A DNA stretch of 64,000 nucleotides from Megalopta genalis (lineage: Eukaryota > Arthropoda > Insecta > Hymenoptera > Halictidae). Below, piece by piece: positions 10,559 to 21,167 of this stretch. How positions within the stretch are numbered: the first letter of the stretch is position 1; the number at the start of each line of letters is the position of its first letter. The DNA lies in the NCBI RefSeq assembly GCF_051020955.1, contig NC_135013.1, positions 2,336,001 through 2,400,000 of the forward strand, read 5' to 3'. The position numbers were made by a program, and so were the translations under genes. The notes under the pieces were generated by a model. It did not search any database. It worked only from the letters and a program-made list of their open reading frames with translations, and was not told the DNA's origin.

Positions 10559-11024
10559 CAGGGTGTCCCAAAGATGCCTCATAATCCGGAAATGGGGGGT
10601 TCCTGAGGTGATTTGAAGCAACTTTTTCCTTTGCGAAAATATTCTACGAGGCTTCGTTTACGAGTTATTAACGAAAAACACTGGCCAATGAGCGGTTGCG
10701 CACGACTGGCGCCCCGCCCCGGGGCAGCGGACGACCGGTGCGACGCGGCGTCGGCCATGAGGGCGGAGCGCCGGCCACGAGGGCGGAGCGCCGGCCACGA
10801 GGGCGGAGCGCCGGCCACGAGGGCGGAGCGCCGGCCACGAGGGCGGAGCGCCAGCCACGCTCGCTCTCCGATTGGCCCGCGGCTTTTCGTTAATAACTCG
10901 TAAACGAAGCCGCGGATCGGATTTTCGCAAAGGAAAAAGTTGCTTCAAATGACTTCAGGAATCCCCCTATTTCTAGATTCCGAGACATTATTGGACATTA
11001 TTGGATACATTATTGGACACCCTG
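10559..11024. mobile_element. Family A palindromic MITE with expanded GC core, copy 2
   Basis: Ends CAGGGTGTCCC / GGACACCCTG with TA at both flanks (10557-10558 and 11025-11026). Arms carry TTTGAAGCAACTTTTTCC, GAGTTATTAACGAAAAACAC and CCAAT, mirrored on the right by ATTGG and GTTAATAACTCGTAAACGAA. The right arm has a local amplification of ACATTATTGG. The core is a GC-box minisatellite, listed separately. Confidence 0.85.
10753..10862. repeat. 20-bp GC-box minisatellite in a MITE core
   Basis: About five to six near-identical copies of GCCGGCCACGAGGGCGGAGC. Each carries a GGGCGG box. The 20-bp period is not a multiple of three, so the frames seen through it are artefacts. The same unit in inverse orientation appears in the copy at 16.1 kb. 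Confidence 0.88.
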
Positions 11025-12119
11025 TAGAGAGGTTAAAGTGCAACGTGTGTGTGTATTTTTAGCTTCCGGGTGATTGATAGGGTCGGTGAAAAGTCGAGGA
11101 AGTGTTCACAAGTGGAAGAGGATTTGTGAGACTTGCAATGTCATCGATCGATTACGTGAACTACGGGTACGCTTGACGGAGTATAATCGTAGACTATTGC
11201 CGGTTCTACTGTGTGTTGACAGTACAGTCTATCATCGCTAGCAGAGTTTTGAGTTGCGTAATGTCAGATCGTGAGAAACAGTAGTTTAGAACTAGGGTGC
11301 ATGTAGCAGAAAACCATCTATGGAGCGTTGTTCGTAAGAAACATCGTGAACACCGAGGGAACAACTACGTAAAAGGGACATCAAGTTGTTGCAAAAGAAT
11401 AAACATTCAATTCTCTCTACGTCGAATTTATGTCAAAATTTTCCACCGGACATTGCGTTTGTTACTGCAATTAATGTACTCGCTAGCAACGTCGCTGGAT
11501 TACGTAGTTACTTTTATTTCATTTTATTTGTATTAATTCCATGCCCTACTTCGAATAATATTATTAAATAATTTATAATAATATTAATATAATATAAATA
11601 ATATAAAAATATAAATAAAAGATATATAATAAAATAATACAAATAGAATACAAATAATATACAAAATAATATAAGTAAAATATAAATAATATCAAAAATA
11701 GTATACATTACAATATATAATATTATAAAAAATAATATAAATAAAATATAAATAATATATAAATATAATAATATAAATTGAAATAAAATTCTAATCCCTT
11801 GTCATCAATATTTAAACAATTTTCTTTCCCTCCTAAGAAATTATTACAAACGAAAAATTTCTGATCGCAGTCACCGCGAAGAAAATGGTATGTCAAAGGG
11901 TTAAATAACAAGGTAATATTTCCGATAACAATGCCGTCGAAGTGGAATCAATAAAAATTCTAAATTGAAATACGAAATTTCGATCGACGCGCGTTTGCGA
12001 CGTTGCCAGCGAACGCGTCGACACACATTTATCTCTTGTCACAATAACATCAATAACGCGTATCCGATATTCTTCCGAGGTTCTCAACCTCGGAGTGTTT
12101 TTATAGAGTGGAAGAAAAA
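11025..12119. other. Unique sequence with an AT-rich block
   Basis: 11025-11540 and 11790-12119 are unique. 11540-11785 is an ATAATATAAATAAAATA-type low-complexity block. No gene is supported. Confidence 0.5.
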
Positions 12120-12240
12120 TATTTCATAAAATATATGATATATATATTATATATTATATATTATATACTATATATTATATATTATATATTATGTATTATA
12201 CATTATGTATTATGTATTATATAAATATCTCGTATAAAAT
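12120..12240. repeat. (TATATTA)n repeat
   Basis: Imperfect TATATATTATATATTATATA run. Confidence 0.85.
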
Positions 12241-12904
12241 ACGAGTAAAAACGAAAATATTCGATCTTTCGAATCAGTATCGTCGAAGAAGTCGATTTAA
12301 AAATCGGCGAGTTAAGTATGTGCGACATCGATTGCATTTTTCGATGCACTTTGCGTCACGCGGATCGCGGGAAAAATAAATATTCGAATCCAACGCGATA
12401 ACAATTATTTCGCAACGAACAGCGGTCGCGTGTAAACATTCGAATGGTAAGCTTTTGCAACAGCTCGACGAGACACGCCGACACTAAAAACGCAACGATA
12501 AGTCAAAAATCCGTGAAATCTGCAGGAGCCCGTTCCACCGCGGCAGCTAATTAAACACAACGGGCGGACGAGTCGAGCCCGGCCGGAACGATCGAAACGT
12601 TCAATCTGCTAATGAAATCGAAATTCTAAATGCGGAGAGGCCGATCAGACGCAACGACCCGATTCACTTTCTTTCGTTGTGTGTGCGCGAGCGCGCGCAC
12701 GCGATAGCGCCGCCACCAATACTCGCGACAGAAACTTCCCGGAATTAATGTATCACTCGGCCGAACACGCTCCGGACGTTCCAATTAACGGGAACACAGT
12801 TCCGCGAGATTCCGGGAGTAATCTGATCTGGAAGTGCATTTTTTTCAGGTCCCTTTTGGGCTTTCTTTTCGCGAGACAACGAACACATATTTTTTTCGAG
12901 CAGA
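12241..12904. other. Unique sequence, no supported gene
   Basis: Normal-complexity DNA with a GCGCGAGCGCGCGCAC patch near 12686. A frame of 82 codons at 12679 has no recognisable product. Confidence 0.45.
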
Positions 12905-13400
12905 ACTGTTTAATAGTAGTTAAATAGTAAAATATTAGTAGAATATATTTGTAATAGTTAATAGTTAAATCATAATTAAAGTAATTGAGTAATGAAATAA
13001 GTAATTAAGTAAGTAATTAAGTAATTGAGTGATTAAGTAAGTAGTTAGGTAAATAATTAACTAATTAAGTAAGTAATTAAGTAAACAATTAAGTAAATAA
13101 TTGAGTAATTAAATAAGTAATAAAATAAATAAGTGAGTCATCAAATAAATAAGAAAATAATTAATTAATTGAGTAAGTGATCCAATAATTAAGTAATTAA
13201 GTACGCAACGAAGTAATTCAGTAAATAACTGAGTAATTAAGTAAGTAACCAAGGCATTAAGTAAATAATTAAGTAATTAAGTGTGTTATTAAGTAAATAT
13301 TTAAATAATTAAGTAAACAATTAAGTAATTAAGTATGTAATGAAGTAAATAATTCAGTAATTAAGTAAGTAAATAAGTAATTAAGTTAATAGTTAAATAT
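12905..13400. repeat. Degenerate TAATTAAGTAAGTAAT repeat
   Basis: About 500 bp of TAATTAAGTAAGTAATTAAG with AAATAATT and GCAACGAAG variants. It lacks a fixed long period. Confidence 0.85.
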
Positions 13401-14730
13401 ATACATCAAAAATCAGTTAAATATCTATTTAAAATCGGAGTTATATTTTTTATAACGGCGTTGAGTTTGAAAGAAGAAAGAAAAACGCGCGTTTCCGCCC
13501 GAAGCGATTCCATTCGTTCGGCTGATCGGAAGCAAAAAATTCCGCGAGACAAAACGAATCACCGCTTGATTCTTGTCTTTCCACGATTGTAAACATTGAT
13601 CAAACGTCCGTGGTTCGGGGTGAGGGGAGGGAACTCTTTTAATACAGCTTTTAAATAGCAGCCGCGTGCTAAATGCTTTTTTCATAATAAGCTATGCTCG
13701 CGCGATGAATCGTGGAACAGCTCGAAAGAAGCTGGAATAAATATTTTCCTGCCGAGATCCCGGACTATTCCGTCGACACCGTTCTGGAACAAAAAGCTTC
13801 GGGTTGGTTCACGGCGGAAGATAAAAACGGCAACGCAACAATTTTTATAATCGCAAATCGACGACTAATTACAGTGCTTCGCGATAAACGGTATTATCTA
13901 TACTTCTTTACGCCGGTATCTTCGTTAGAATTCTCGACGTAGAACATTTTTATATCTGCTCAATCCCACTTGGCTGGCTACACTTTTCTTTCATCAACGA
14001 TTTTATCGGATTACAAATAATACGGCATCTTGAAATTCTTTCAATCTTTCTGCTGTTTTAAATTCTAAACTAATAAACTGTTCTGTGAAATTTTACTGTA
14101 AATGCGTACAAGCCGCAGTACAATTTTATAATATTCTTTCCTTCGTTTCGAAATGTTTCTCATATATTTTCCCGAAGGAAATGCTCCATTGTTGTACCGA
14201 GAATATTTGTGCAAAATAAAGGCTTTCTATATTCATTGCAAATATCAATTTATAAGTTGAAAATTATTTTAGTGTCCGTCTCTTAAACGCTTACAATGTA
14301 AATTTCGCTAATTTTTGCCATAAACGCGTAATGTCTGCAGTCCATTAATAAACGATCGTTTCGAGAAGTTTTATCGTTCCGACTGTGTAAAACTGTTCGC
14401 CCGAACTTCTGCCGATTCAGTAATAATTGACAGAACTATATGGTAATGGTTGACGCAAAAATTCCAGGGTGACTGCAGTTTTAAAGACTCGATTCGGAAA
14501 AGCGTAAATTTCCGCGGACCTACTCGATCTATGAGTAGTGACCTTTCCGACGAATTGACCTGTTCCGCCTCTCTCTCTCCCCCAAGAATGATTGCCATTA
14601 AAAGCTCATTCTCCGGATGACGAGACCTAACCCAGACCTTGGCGACCTCTCGTGCGCCAAATACGCGCGGCCATAAATAAATTCAAGATGCACGGATGAT
14701 GCTCGATTAAGGGGGTAGAACCGTCTCGAC
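13401..14730. other. Unique sequence, no supported gene
   Basis: Ordinary AT-leaning DNA. Frames at 13425-13685 (minus) and 13712-13942 (plus) are 76-86 codons without recognisable domains or splice support. A degenerate copy of the dispersed CATAAAnnCnnnAGTC motif lies near 14318. Confidence 0.45.
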
Positions 14731-14734
14731 CGAT

Positions 14735-15240
14735 ATTTTTTCCATATTTTCATACTTCCATATTTCCTTATTTTCATATTTCCATATTTCTGTATTTTCA
14801 TATTTCCATATTTCTGTATTTTCAAATTTCCACATTTCTGTATTTTCATATTTCTATATTTCTGTATTTTCATATTTCTATATTTCTATATTTCTATATT
14901 TCTATATTTCTATATTTCTATATTTCTATATTTCTATATTTCTATATTTCTATATTTCTATATTTTTATATTTCTATATTTCTATATTTCTATATTTCTA
15001 TATTTCTATATTTCTATATTTCCATATTTCCATATTTCTATATTTCTATATTTCTATATTTTCATATTTTCAGATTTTCATATTTCCATATTTCCATATT
15101 TTCATATTTTCATATTTCTATATTTTCATATTTTCATATTTTCATATTTTCATATTTTCATATTTCCATATTTTCATATTTCCATATTTCAATATTTCTA
15201 CATTTTCATGTATTCGTATTTCCATATTTTCATATGTTCA
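14735..15240. repeat. 8-bp (TATTTCTA)n minisatellite
   Basis: About 500 bp of TATATTTCTATATTTCTATA with CATATTTT and CCATATTTC variants. A homogeneous block at about 14880-15060 is flanked by mixed variants. Confidence 0.92.
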
Positions 15241-15914
15241 GTGTCACAATATTGCTAAAGCCTTATGCAATTTATCCTTTGCAGTTTTATATTTCGGCCA
15301 CTCATTTCCGCTACAAATGCATAAAATTCACGGACCAGTGATCATTCGATCGTCGGAATCGCATGACTCCAACAAATCCCTTCGAAACTAGAGAGTCGAG
15401 CTCGTCTCGCTCATCCACAGAGCGACTGTTCAGAAGAAATCGAGCGTCGCGACACAAAGGAATAAATAACGAAGCTTGAATAATCGAAAGACGTTCGAAC
15501 GAGGGACGTATCTGGAACATCTAGAATATCTCCCCCTCCCTTTCCCTCTCCTTCTTCCACTCTTTCACTCATTCCCTCTTACTTCGGCATATTTCTCAAT
15601 TTCAACTAATTCTCTTAAGGGTCGTTAAAGCCCGAAAGAAGCACCGAGCTGCTTCTCGAATTCCTCCCTATGTCTCCCCGGGCAATTGTCCAGTGAGAAA
15701 ACGACGGCGACGTCGTTGAAGCTCTCGCGGCGTTTCTACCGAGCGCGGGCCACGTTTTAATTAGGGCAATTTCGCTCCGTGAAGTTCCGTCGATGTAAGA
15801 GACGCGAGTAGGGAAAGAATCGCCTTCGTGACGTTAAAGAAGATTAGTTTTCTATTAGGCAGCTTCGAGGCGGAAACGTGCTAACATCGTGCCGCGTGGA
15901 ATCGTGTGACAATA
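15241..15914. other. Unique sequence, no supported gene
   Basis: Contains a dispersed-motif copy (AATGCATAAAATTCACGGAC near 15318) and a CT-rich tract (15525-15575). No coding support. Confidence 0.45.
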
Positions 15915-15916
15915 TA

Positions 15917-16412
15917 CTGGGTGTCACAAAATTGTGGCATTTCCGCGAAATGAGAGGTTCTTGAGATCATTCGAAGCAACTTTTTCCTCAGCAAAAATTT
16001 AATCCGTGACTTCCTTTACGAGTTATTAACGAAAAACACGAACCAATCGGAGAGCGCGCACGGCCAGCGCTCCGCCCTCGTGACCCCGTGTCTTCGTGGT
16101 CAGTGTCCCGCCCTCGCGGTCGGCACTCCGCCCTCGTGGTCGGCGCCCCACCTTCGTGGTCGGCGTCCCGCCTTCGCGGCCGGCGCTCCGCTCTCGTGGC
16201 AAGCGCCCCGCCCTCGTGGCCGACGCCGTGTCGCGCCGGTCGTCCGCTGCCTCGGGGCGGGTGCCAGTCGTGCGCGACCTCTCATTGGTCAGTGTTTTTC
16301 GGTAATAACTTGTAAACGAAGCGGCGGATCGCGTTTTCGCTGAGGAAAAAGTTGCTCCAAATGACCTCAGGAATCCTTCGTTTCCCGGAGGTGTCATAAT
16401 TTTGGGATACTA
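15917..16412. mobile_element. Family A MITE, diverged ends, GC minisatellite core, copy 3
   Basis: Starts CTGGGTGTCACAAAATTGTG after TA and ends in a decayed arm (TGTCATAATTTTGGGATAC). Inner arms are intact (TCGAAGCAACTTTTTCC, GAGTTATTAACGAAAAACAC, ATTGG). The core at about 16060-16255 consists of CTCCGCCCTCGTGGTCGGCG-type units, the inverse of the unit at 10.75 kb. Several 60-120-codon Arg/Ala/Pro frames here are artefacts of the GC repeat. Confidence 0.75.
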
Positions 16413-17512
16413 ATCTACTGATCCAAAAATTTGTCGTAGAAACATTTTTATAACGTCGAAAACCGTGATTGGAAAAAATGATAAAAGAAGTCGTTTCGAT
16501 GAACCAGTAGACACGTGTAAAAAGAAATCGCGATAAGCTTCCCCGCGGCGGTCGAAATATCGCCACAATCTTTTAATCCTTTCCTTGGGCATCGGATTAA
16601 ATTTATATTTCGCCGAGCACGTTGTTCAGATAATTCTGCATAACGAGAAGAACTTAGCGAACCCTCGGCAAAAGTTTCGGTACAATCGAGATAACTTCGA
16701 CGCAGGGGTCGGAAAGCTGCCGGTAACTTTCACCCTTCTCCTTTTTTTCATAGAATAACAAGGAACCTGGGTTATATTCGTCGAGCGCGTGAGGGACTCG
16801 TTAAGACAACGTTACAAAACGGAACGAAATAAATAACAGCCTGACAAAGATACCGTCGACATCAAGATAGACGGGGAGAGGGGGGTCTCCTCCGTTGCCG
16901 CCGAGGGTCGAACCACGAGCGGAAGCTTTTACCCGTTTCCCACTTGAACAAAGTTGAAACTCCCATCCATTATATTACAGCCATTTAAACGGTCCTGCGG
17001 ACCGAAACAAAATAAATAAATGGCCAATAAAGGTTCCGGTTAGATTGAGATAACTCTGCTATTCATTTGGCACGAGGGAGGAGGGGGAAGGGGGTTTGAA
17101 ACGCCACCGGAATCTTTTGTCCCCCGACTGCCGTTCAACGACGTGTCTTTGACCCCGTTCTGGCGACAGCCACTGTGTACACATCCTACGTCTGCGTGAA
17201 AAGCATTCTGGCCGGCTAGAGAACCGCTTTGTGCAGACACTCTCCCCGGTTCGAAAGTCTCAGAGACCAGAAATTGCGTAACACATCGTCCGAATCTACG
17301 GTGCCCCTAACAACGAAGCCTGCTGGACATGCTTTCCTCCAACGACGTTTTTCGTTATTTTATTCTATCCTATATTCTCCTTTTTTTCAATTCTATTTTA
17401 TTCGACTATACACGGTACGCGATGGATAAAATAACGGACCGCTCGTAATCCGCAAGGAAATCGACGAGGTTCGTTAATTTCAACTTGTTGCGATCGTTAA
17501 GAGAGAAAGTAA
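16413..17512. other. Unique sequence, no supported gene
   Basis: Mixed composition. Minus frames of 60-94 codons near 16.3-16.6 kb and frames at 17.0-17.4 kb show no recognisable features. Confidence 0.45.
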
Positions 17513-17801
17513 CAGTAGATTCTCCCTAATTGACGCTCGGATTGTATGCAAAAAATTTGGGAGAAGGAGATACGATTTTTATTAAATTAAGTTAAAGATA
17601 TTAATTAAATTAAGGTAAAAATATTTACTATAAATTAAGGTAAAGATATTAATTAAATTAAGTTAAAGATATTTACAATAAATCAAGAGGTAAAGATATT
17701 TACTATAAATTAAGTTACCGTTAAGTTAATCGTATCTCCTCTTCCCAAATTGTCTATTTTTTTTTTGTTTAATCTGAGCGTCAATTAGGGAGAATTTACT
17801 G
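17513..17801. mobile_element. Family B palindromic MITE with AT-rich core
   Basis: CAGTAGATTCTCCCTAATTG and its mirror CAATTAGGGAGAATTTACTG mark the ends. Inner arms are TTTGGGAGAAGGAGATACGA and TCGTATCTCCTCTTCCCAAA. Instead of the usual GC-containing centre, the core is a tandem of AATTAAGTTAAAGATATT units (about 30 bp period). TA follows the right end. Confidence 0.8.
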
Positions 17802-18788
17802 TATTTTCGTCTAATTAATGCAAAAAAACCTGACGATTTTTTATATGAATTTACAAATTTATGCGTGCAGATATTTCTCTTTAAACGCAAGCAATCGAAA
17901 GCACATTATATGACATTTTATTCGTGGAAGACAATGCTAATTAATTAATCATTTATTTGGCGCAATTCCGATGGATATCGGAAATCGCTTGGAACAGCGT
18001 TTAAGCGAAATTACTCTGCGTGAATAAAATAGTAATTGAAAGGAAACTACTCGTACTTGAAAGGTATTTCGTTTAATTTAATTTATTTAATGTCGCGTCT
18101 GCTTAATAGCAATCAGCGACCACTTGTTGGACAACAATTGTGACGTTAAATTCACTGTAATATATGTATACTATAATATTGCATGAAATGTTTGCATTAT
18201 ATCGAAAGGAAATATCTTGACGCGTAAATTTCTAATTTTATATTTTTAAAAAACCCGTCAGATTCATTTGACGCACACTGTGTATACAACCGTACGTACA
18301 AATATAACCTTGAAATAATAGTGCAATTATCGTGAACAATTTCTATTGCGCGCAAAGATCCGCCGTCGCAACGATGAACAACGCGTTCCTCGGATGTAAC
18401 AATAGGGAACAGCTTGCGGATTCTACGCGCATATGGCAATAAATTGCGCTTTATGAACCGTGTAAAATTGCCGGCGATGTCTGATGCGTCTTAATCCTCG
18501 GATTCGAACGCGAACTATGACTTAATCCGGCGTGCAATTATGGCGTTACGCGAAATTACGAAGGTCCACACGGACGCCGCGGTGGCAGCGCCCTCCGTGT
18601 TTACCGAAGAATCCCGGCGCCACCGACGCGTAACGATAACACAAAGAAAACAACCGCTCTTTCCTTCCACGCCCGCGTCTCGTATTTACCTTAACGGCCG
18701 CGCGTCTTCTCTCCCGTCCCGACCCGGCCCGGCCCGTCCTGGCCCGTCGCTTTCCTCCACCGCCGATCAGCAATTCGTTTAACCGACC
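17802..18788. other. Unique sequence, no supported gene
   Basis: AT-rich to 18480, then a GC-rich patch (18500-18788). Two opposing frames of 80-96 codons overlap in the GC patch and neither is recognisable. The patch contains GGCCCGGCCCGTCCTGGCCC near 18727. Confidence 0.45.
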
Positions 18789-18796
18789 GCGCGCCG

Positions 18797-19663
18797 CACA
18801 GTGGGCCGGGTCGAAGATTCTAGTGACTTTTGACAAAAACCTAATTTTCTCATATCGACGTCCAGTCGATTTTTATTGCTTGTTAAATGTCCATTACCCA
18901 CGAAAGTGGGAATATTAATAAAAATGATCATAAATTGTAATAGACATGACAATTTAAAGTTGAACATTTTTTAGCACTACATTCGACGCCGAAAAATATG
19001 CTTCTTTTTCTCGCAATGTCCCGACGAACCTAATTAATTTTTTCCTTCGCTTTCTTTTCTTAACATTAGGAGGCAATATTCCTCGTTAGGAAACAGTAGC
19101 TTGAATTAAGATTATCGTATCCTATATATGAAAAACAGAATGTTTAATAAAATACAAAAAGTGTACAAATTCTTTACATTCGACAAGGAATATCTTTTGA
19201 CACCCAAGGACTCACGGTTTCGGACAAACGGTATATTTTCAGGTTACTTTCCTCTACGTAATTCTGTAAAAGTTACATACCAAGACGAACCAGATTGTAA
19301 ATTATTATGTTTCAAAGATATCAACGTTACGTTACTTTGAGGTTAAAGATATCGAAGATAATCTGTCTGTGTTCCAGTCGGTATTACACCCACACTGGTT
19401 ACGAGGACAATTAGTAATTCCAGGTACGTAGTATTGTAATGTTACAAATAGTTTGTAACATTATATTCGAATAATTTTTTTTCACAAAAAATGTCAATGA
19501 AAATTAATTAAAAATTATTGTTCAACAAATGCAAACAAAATTTAATTGTCTATAGTTGAAAATAACTATTTTTTAAATATTTTTGGTGAAAGTTTCATTG
19601 CAATATCTTTGATGGTTCAAAAGTTATAACAGAATGTCACTGAATTTCTCGATCCAGCCCACT
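18797..19663. mobile_element. Non-autonomous TIR transposon with 8-bp target duplication
   Basis: GCGCGCCG occurs exactly at 18789-18796 and 19664-19671. Between them, the left end CAGTGGGCCGGGTCGAAGAT and the right end (reverse complement AGTGGGCTGGATCGAGAAAT) are imperfect inverted repeats, with further matching (TTCnAGTGAC) for about 30-35 bp. An 8-bp duplication is typical of hAT-like and P-like elements; which applies is unclear. A 70-codon frame (19128-19340) lies inside and is not recognisable as transposase. Confidence 0.7.
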
Positions 19664-19671
19664 GCGCGCCG

Positions 19672-20072
19672 TCCCTCTTATGCAAACAACCTAATCAGGC
19701 AAAGGGGCGAGATATTATTATTACCATTTGTGGGACCGCGGATACCGAATAGATCGGCGCACGAGAGCATCGGCATAATCGAGCAACGGCGCTCGCAGAA
19801 ATGAGGTCTCATTATCAAAGCTAACGATTCGATTAATAATCGCGGTGTTCCGGTTCGTTTAGTCCTCGTTCCACCGCCATCTTGTCCTCGGAATCAAACC
19901 GCGGATTTACTATAATTATTTACCGTATTATACTATCGCATTTACTGTAACTTAACCTATAAGCTAGTCCAAAACGAAATGCTCTCGGTTTTCAAAATTA
20001 TGGTATCTTAAATTCAGTGTGATTTTCGATAAATTTTACAAAATATTAAAAGCGTTACGAAAGTTCAGAAAA

Positions 20073-20074
<2 letters not shown>
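19672..20074. other. Unique sequence
   Basis: No coding feature is supported. A CCGCCATCTTG motif, the core of a YY1-like site, occurs near 19875. Confidence 0.4.

Positions 20075-20115
<41 letters not shown>
20075..20115. repeat. (GA)n microsatellite
   Basis: About 20 uninterrupted GA dinucleotides. Confidence 0.95.
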
Positions 20116-20117
<2 letters not shown>

Positions 20118-20425
20118 GTAAAAAAAATTTACAGGTCACCGTGGCTTCGCTTTTCGAATTAGTTGAAAGTTATCAAGTGTAAAAAATTTCCGTCAAACTT
20201 TTGCTTTCCTGTGGTAAAATTTCGAATAACACACTGAATCGACGAGTTTTTACAATTCAGAGCGAAGCGATTGAAAATTGTTGAAAAAAAAACTACCGAC
20301 GTAAAATTGACGGTTACGTTTAATGAAACGAGCGCGGTGTCGAACGGTCCGGTTCACATTTTCGCTGAAACAAAATGGAATTAAAAGCAAAGGGGAAACA
20401 GAACGAAAAATGTCCAACACGTATA

Positions 20426-20775
20426 CAGGGTGTCGCAAAAATATCTCGCAATCCGAAAGTAGGGGATTCCTGAGGTGATTTGAAGCAACTTTTTCCTTAG
20501 CGAAAATGCGATCCGCGGCTTCATTTACGAGTTATTAACGAAAAACAGTGACCAATCAGAGGTAAGATCATTTGGCACGAGACGGCCGAGCCAATGAGCG
20601 GAACCGGGCTCCGTGCACTCGTTGGCTGGGCCGCCGCGGCAACCGAGCTCGCCTGTTATTGGTCAGCGTTTTTCGTTAATAACTCGTAAACGAAGCCTCA
20701 GAGAAAATTCTCGCAAAGGAAAAAGTTGCTTCGAATGACCTCAGGAACCTCCCATTTCCGGATTGGGACACCCTG
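20426..20775. mobile_element. Family A palindromic MITE, copy 4 (four-CCAAT core)
   Basis: Ends CAGGGTGTCGC / GGGACACCCTG, TA on both sides (20424-20425 and 20776-20777), 350 bp. CCAAT at 20552 and 20591 is mirrored by GTTGG at 20621 and ATTGG at 20658. The core is not a GC minisatellite but a second small palindrome (GCCAATGAGCGGAACC ... CTCGTTGGCTG), shared with copies 1 and 35244. Confidence 0.85.
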
Positions 20776-21124
20776 TATACACTGTCATGCGTCGCGTTGA
20801 GAAGTTGTAACGCAACAAGAGATGTTCGATTTCATATTTATTCCATCGATTATTTCCAGTCTCCGTCGAATAACAATATATAACGCGTATTGTCATTTCA
20901 CCTGTATCTACGGTTGTTGGTAACGGGAGCATCGTTATTCATTCGTCCGCGCGCGATCCTAGCACAGATCAAATTCGCTGCCGAAGCCCTCCGAACTAAT
21001 TAAACCGTTCCGGTTACCTAACCGTTTCCCGTATTAAATTCCCTTTGCACTTTTGAATGGTGTTGTGCTGCTCGCCACGGCCAACAGGCTGCCACACTCG
21101 CCAACGAATTCGCACAAGTTCATC

Positions 21125-21126
<2 letters not shown>
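20776..21126. other. Unique sequence
   Basis: No supported gene or repeat. Confidence 0.4.

Positions 21127-21162
<36 letters not shown>
21127..21162. repeat. (GA)n microsatellite
   Basis: About 17 GA dinucleotides. Confidence 0.95.

Positions 21163-21167
<5 letters not shown>

Noticed and set aside
10613..10948. 96-codon frames of Arg/Gly/Ala repeats
   Set aside because: Translations of the 20-bp GC minisatellite and the MITE arms; present on both strands.
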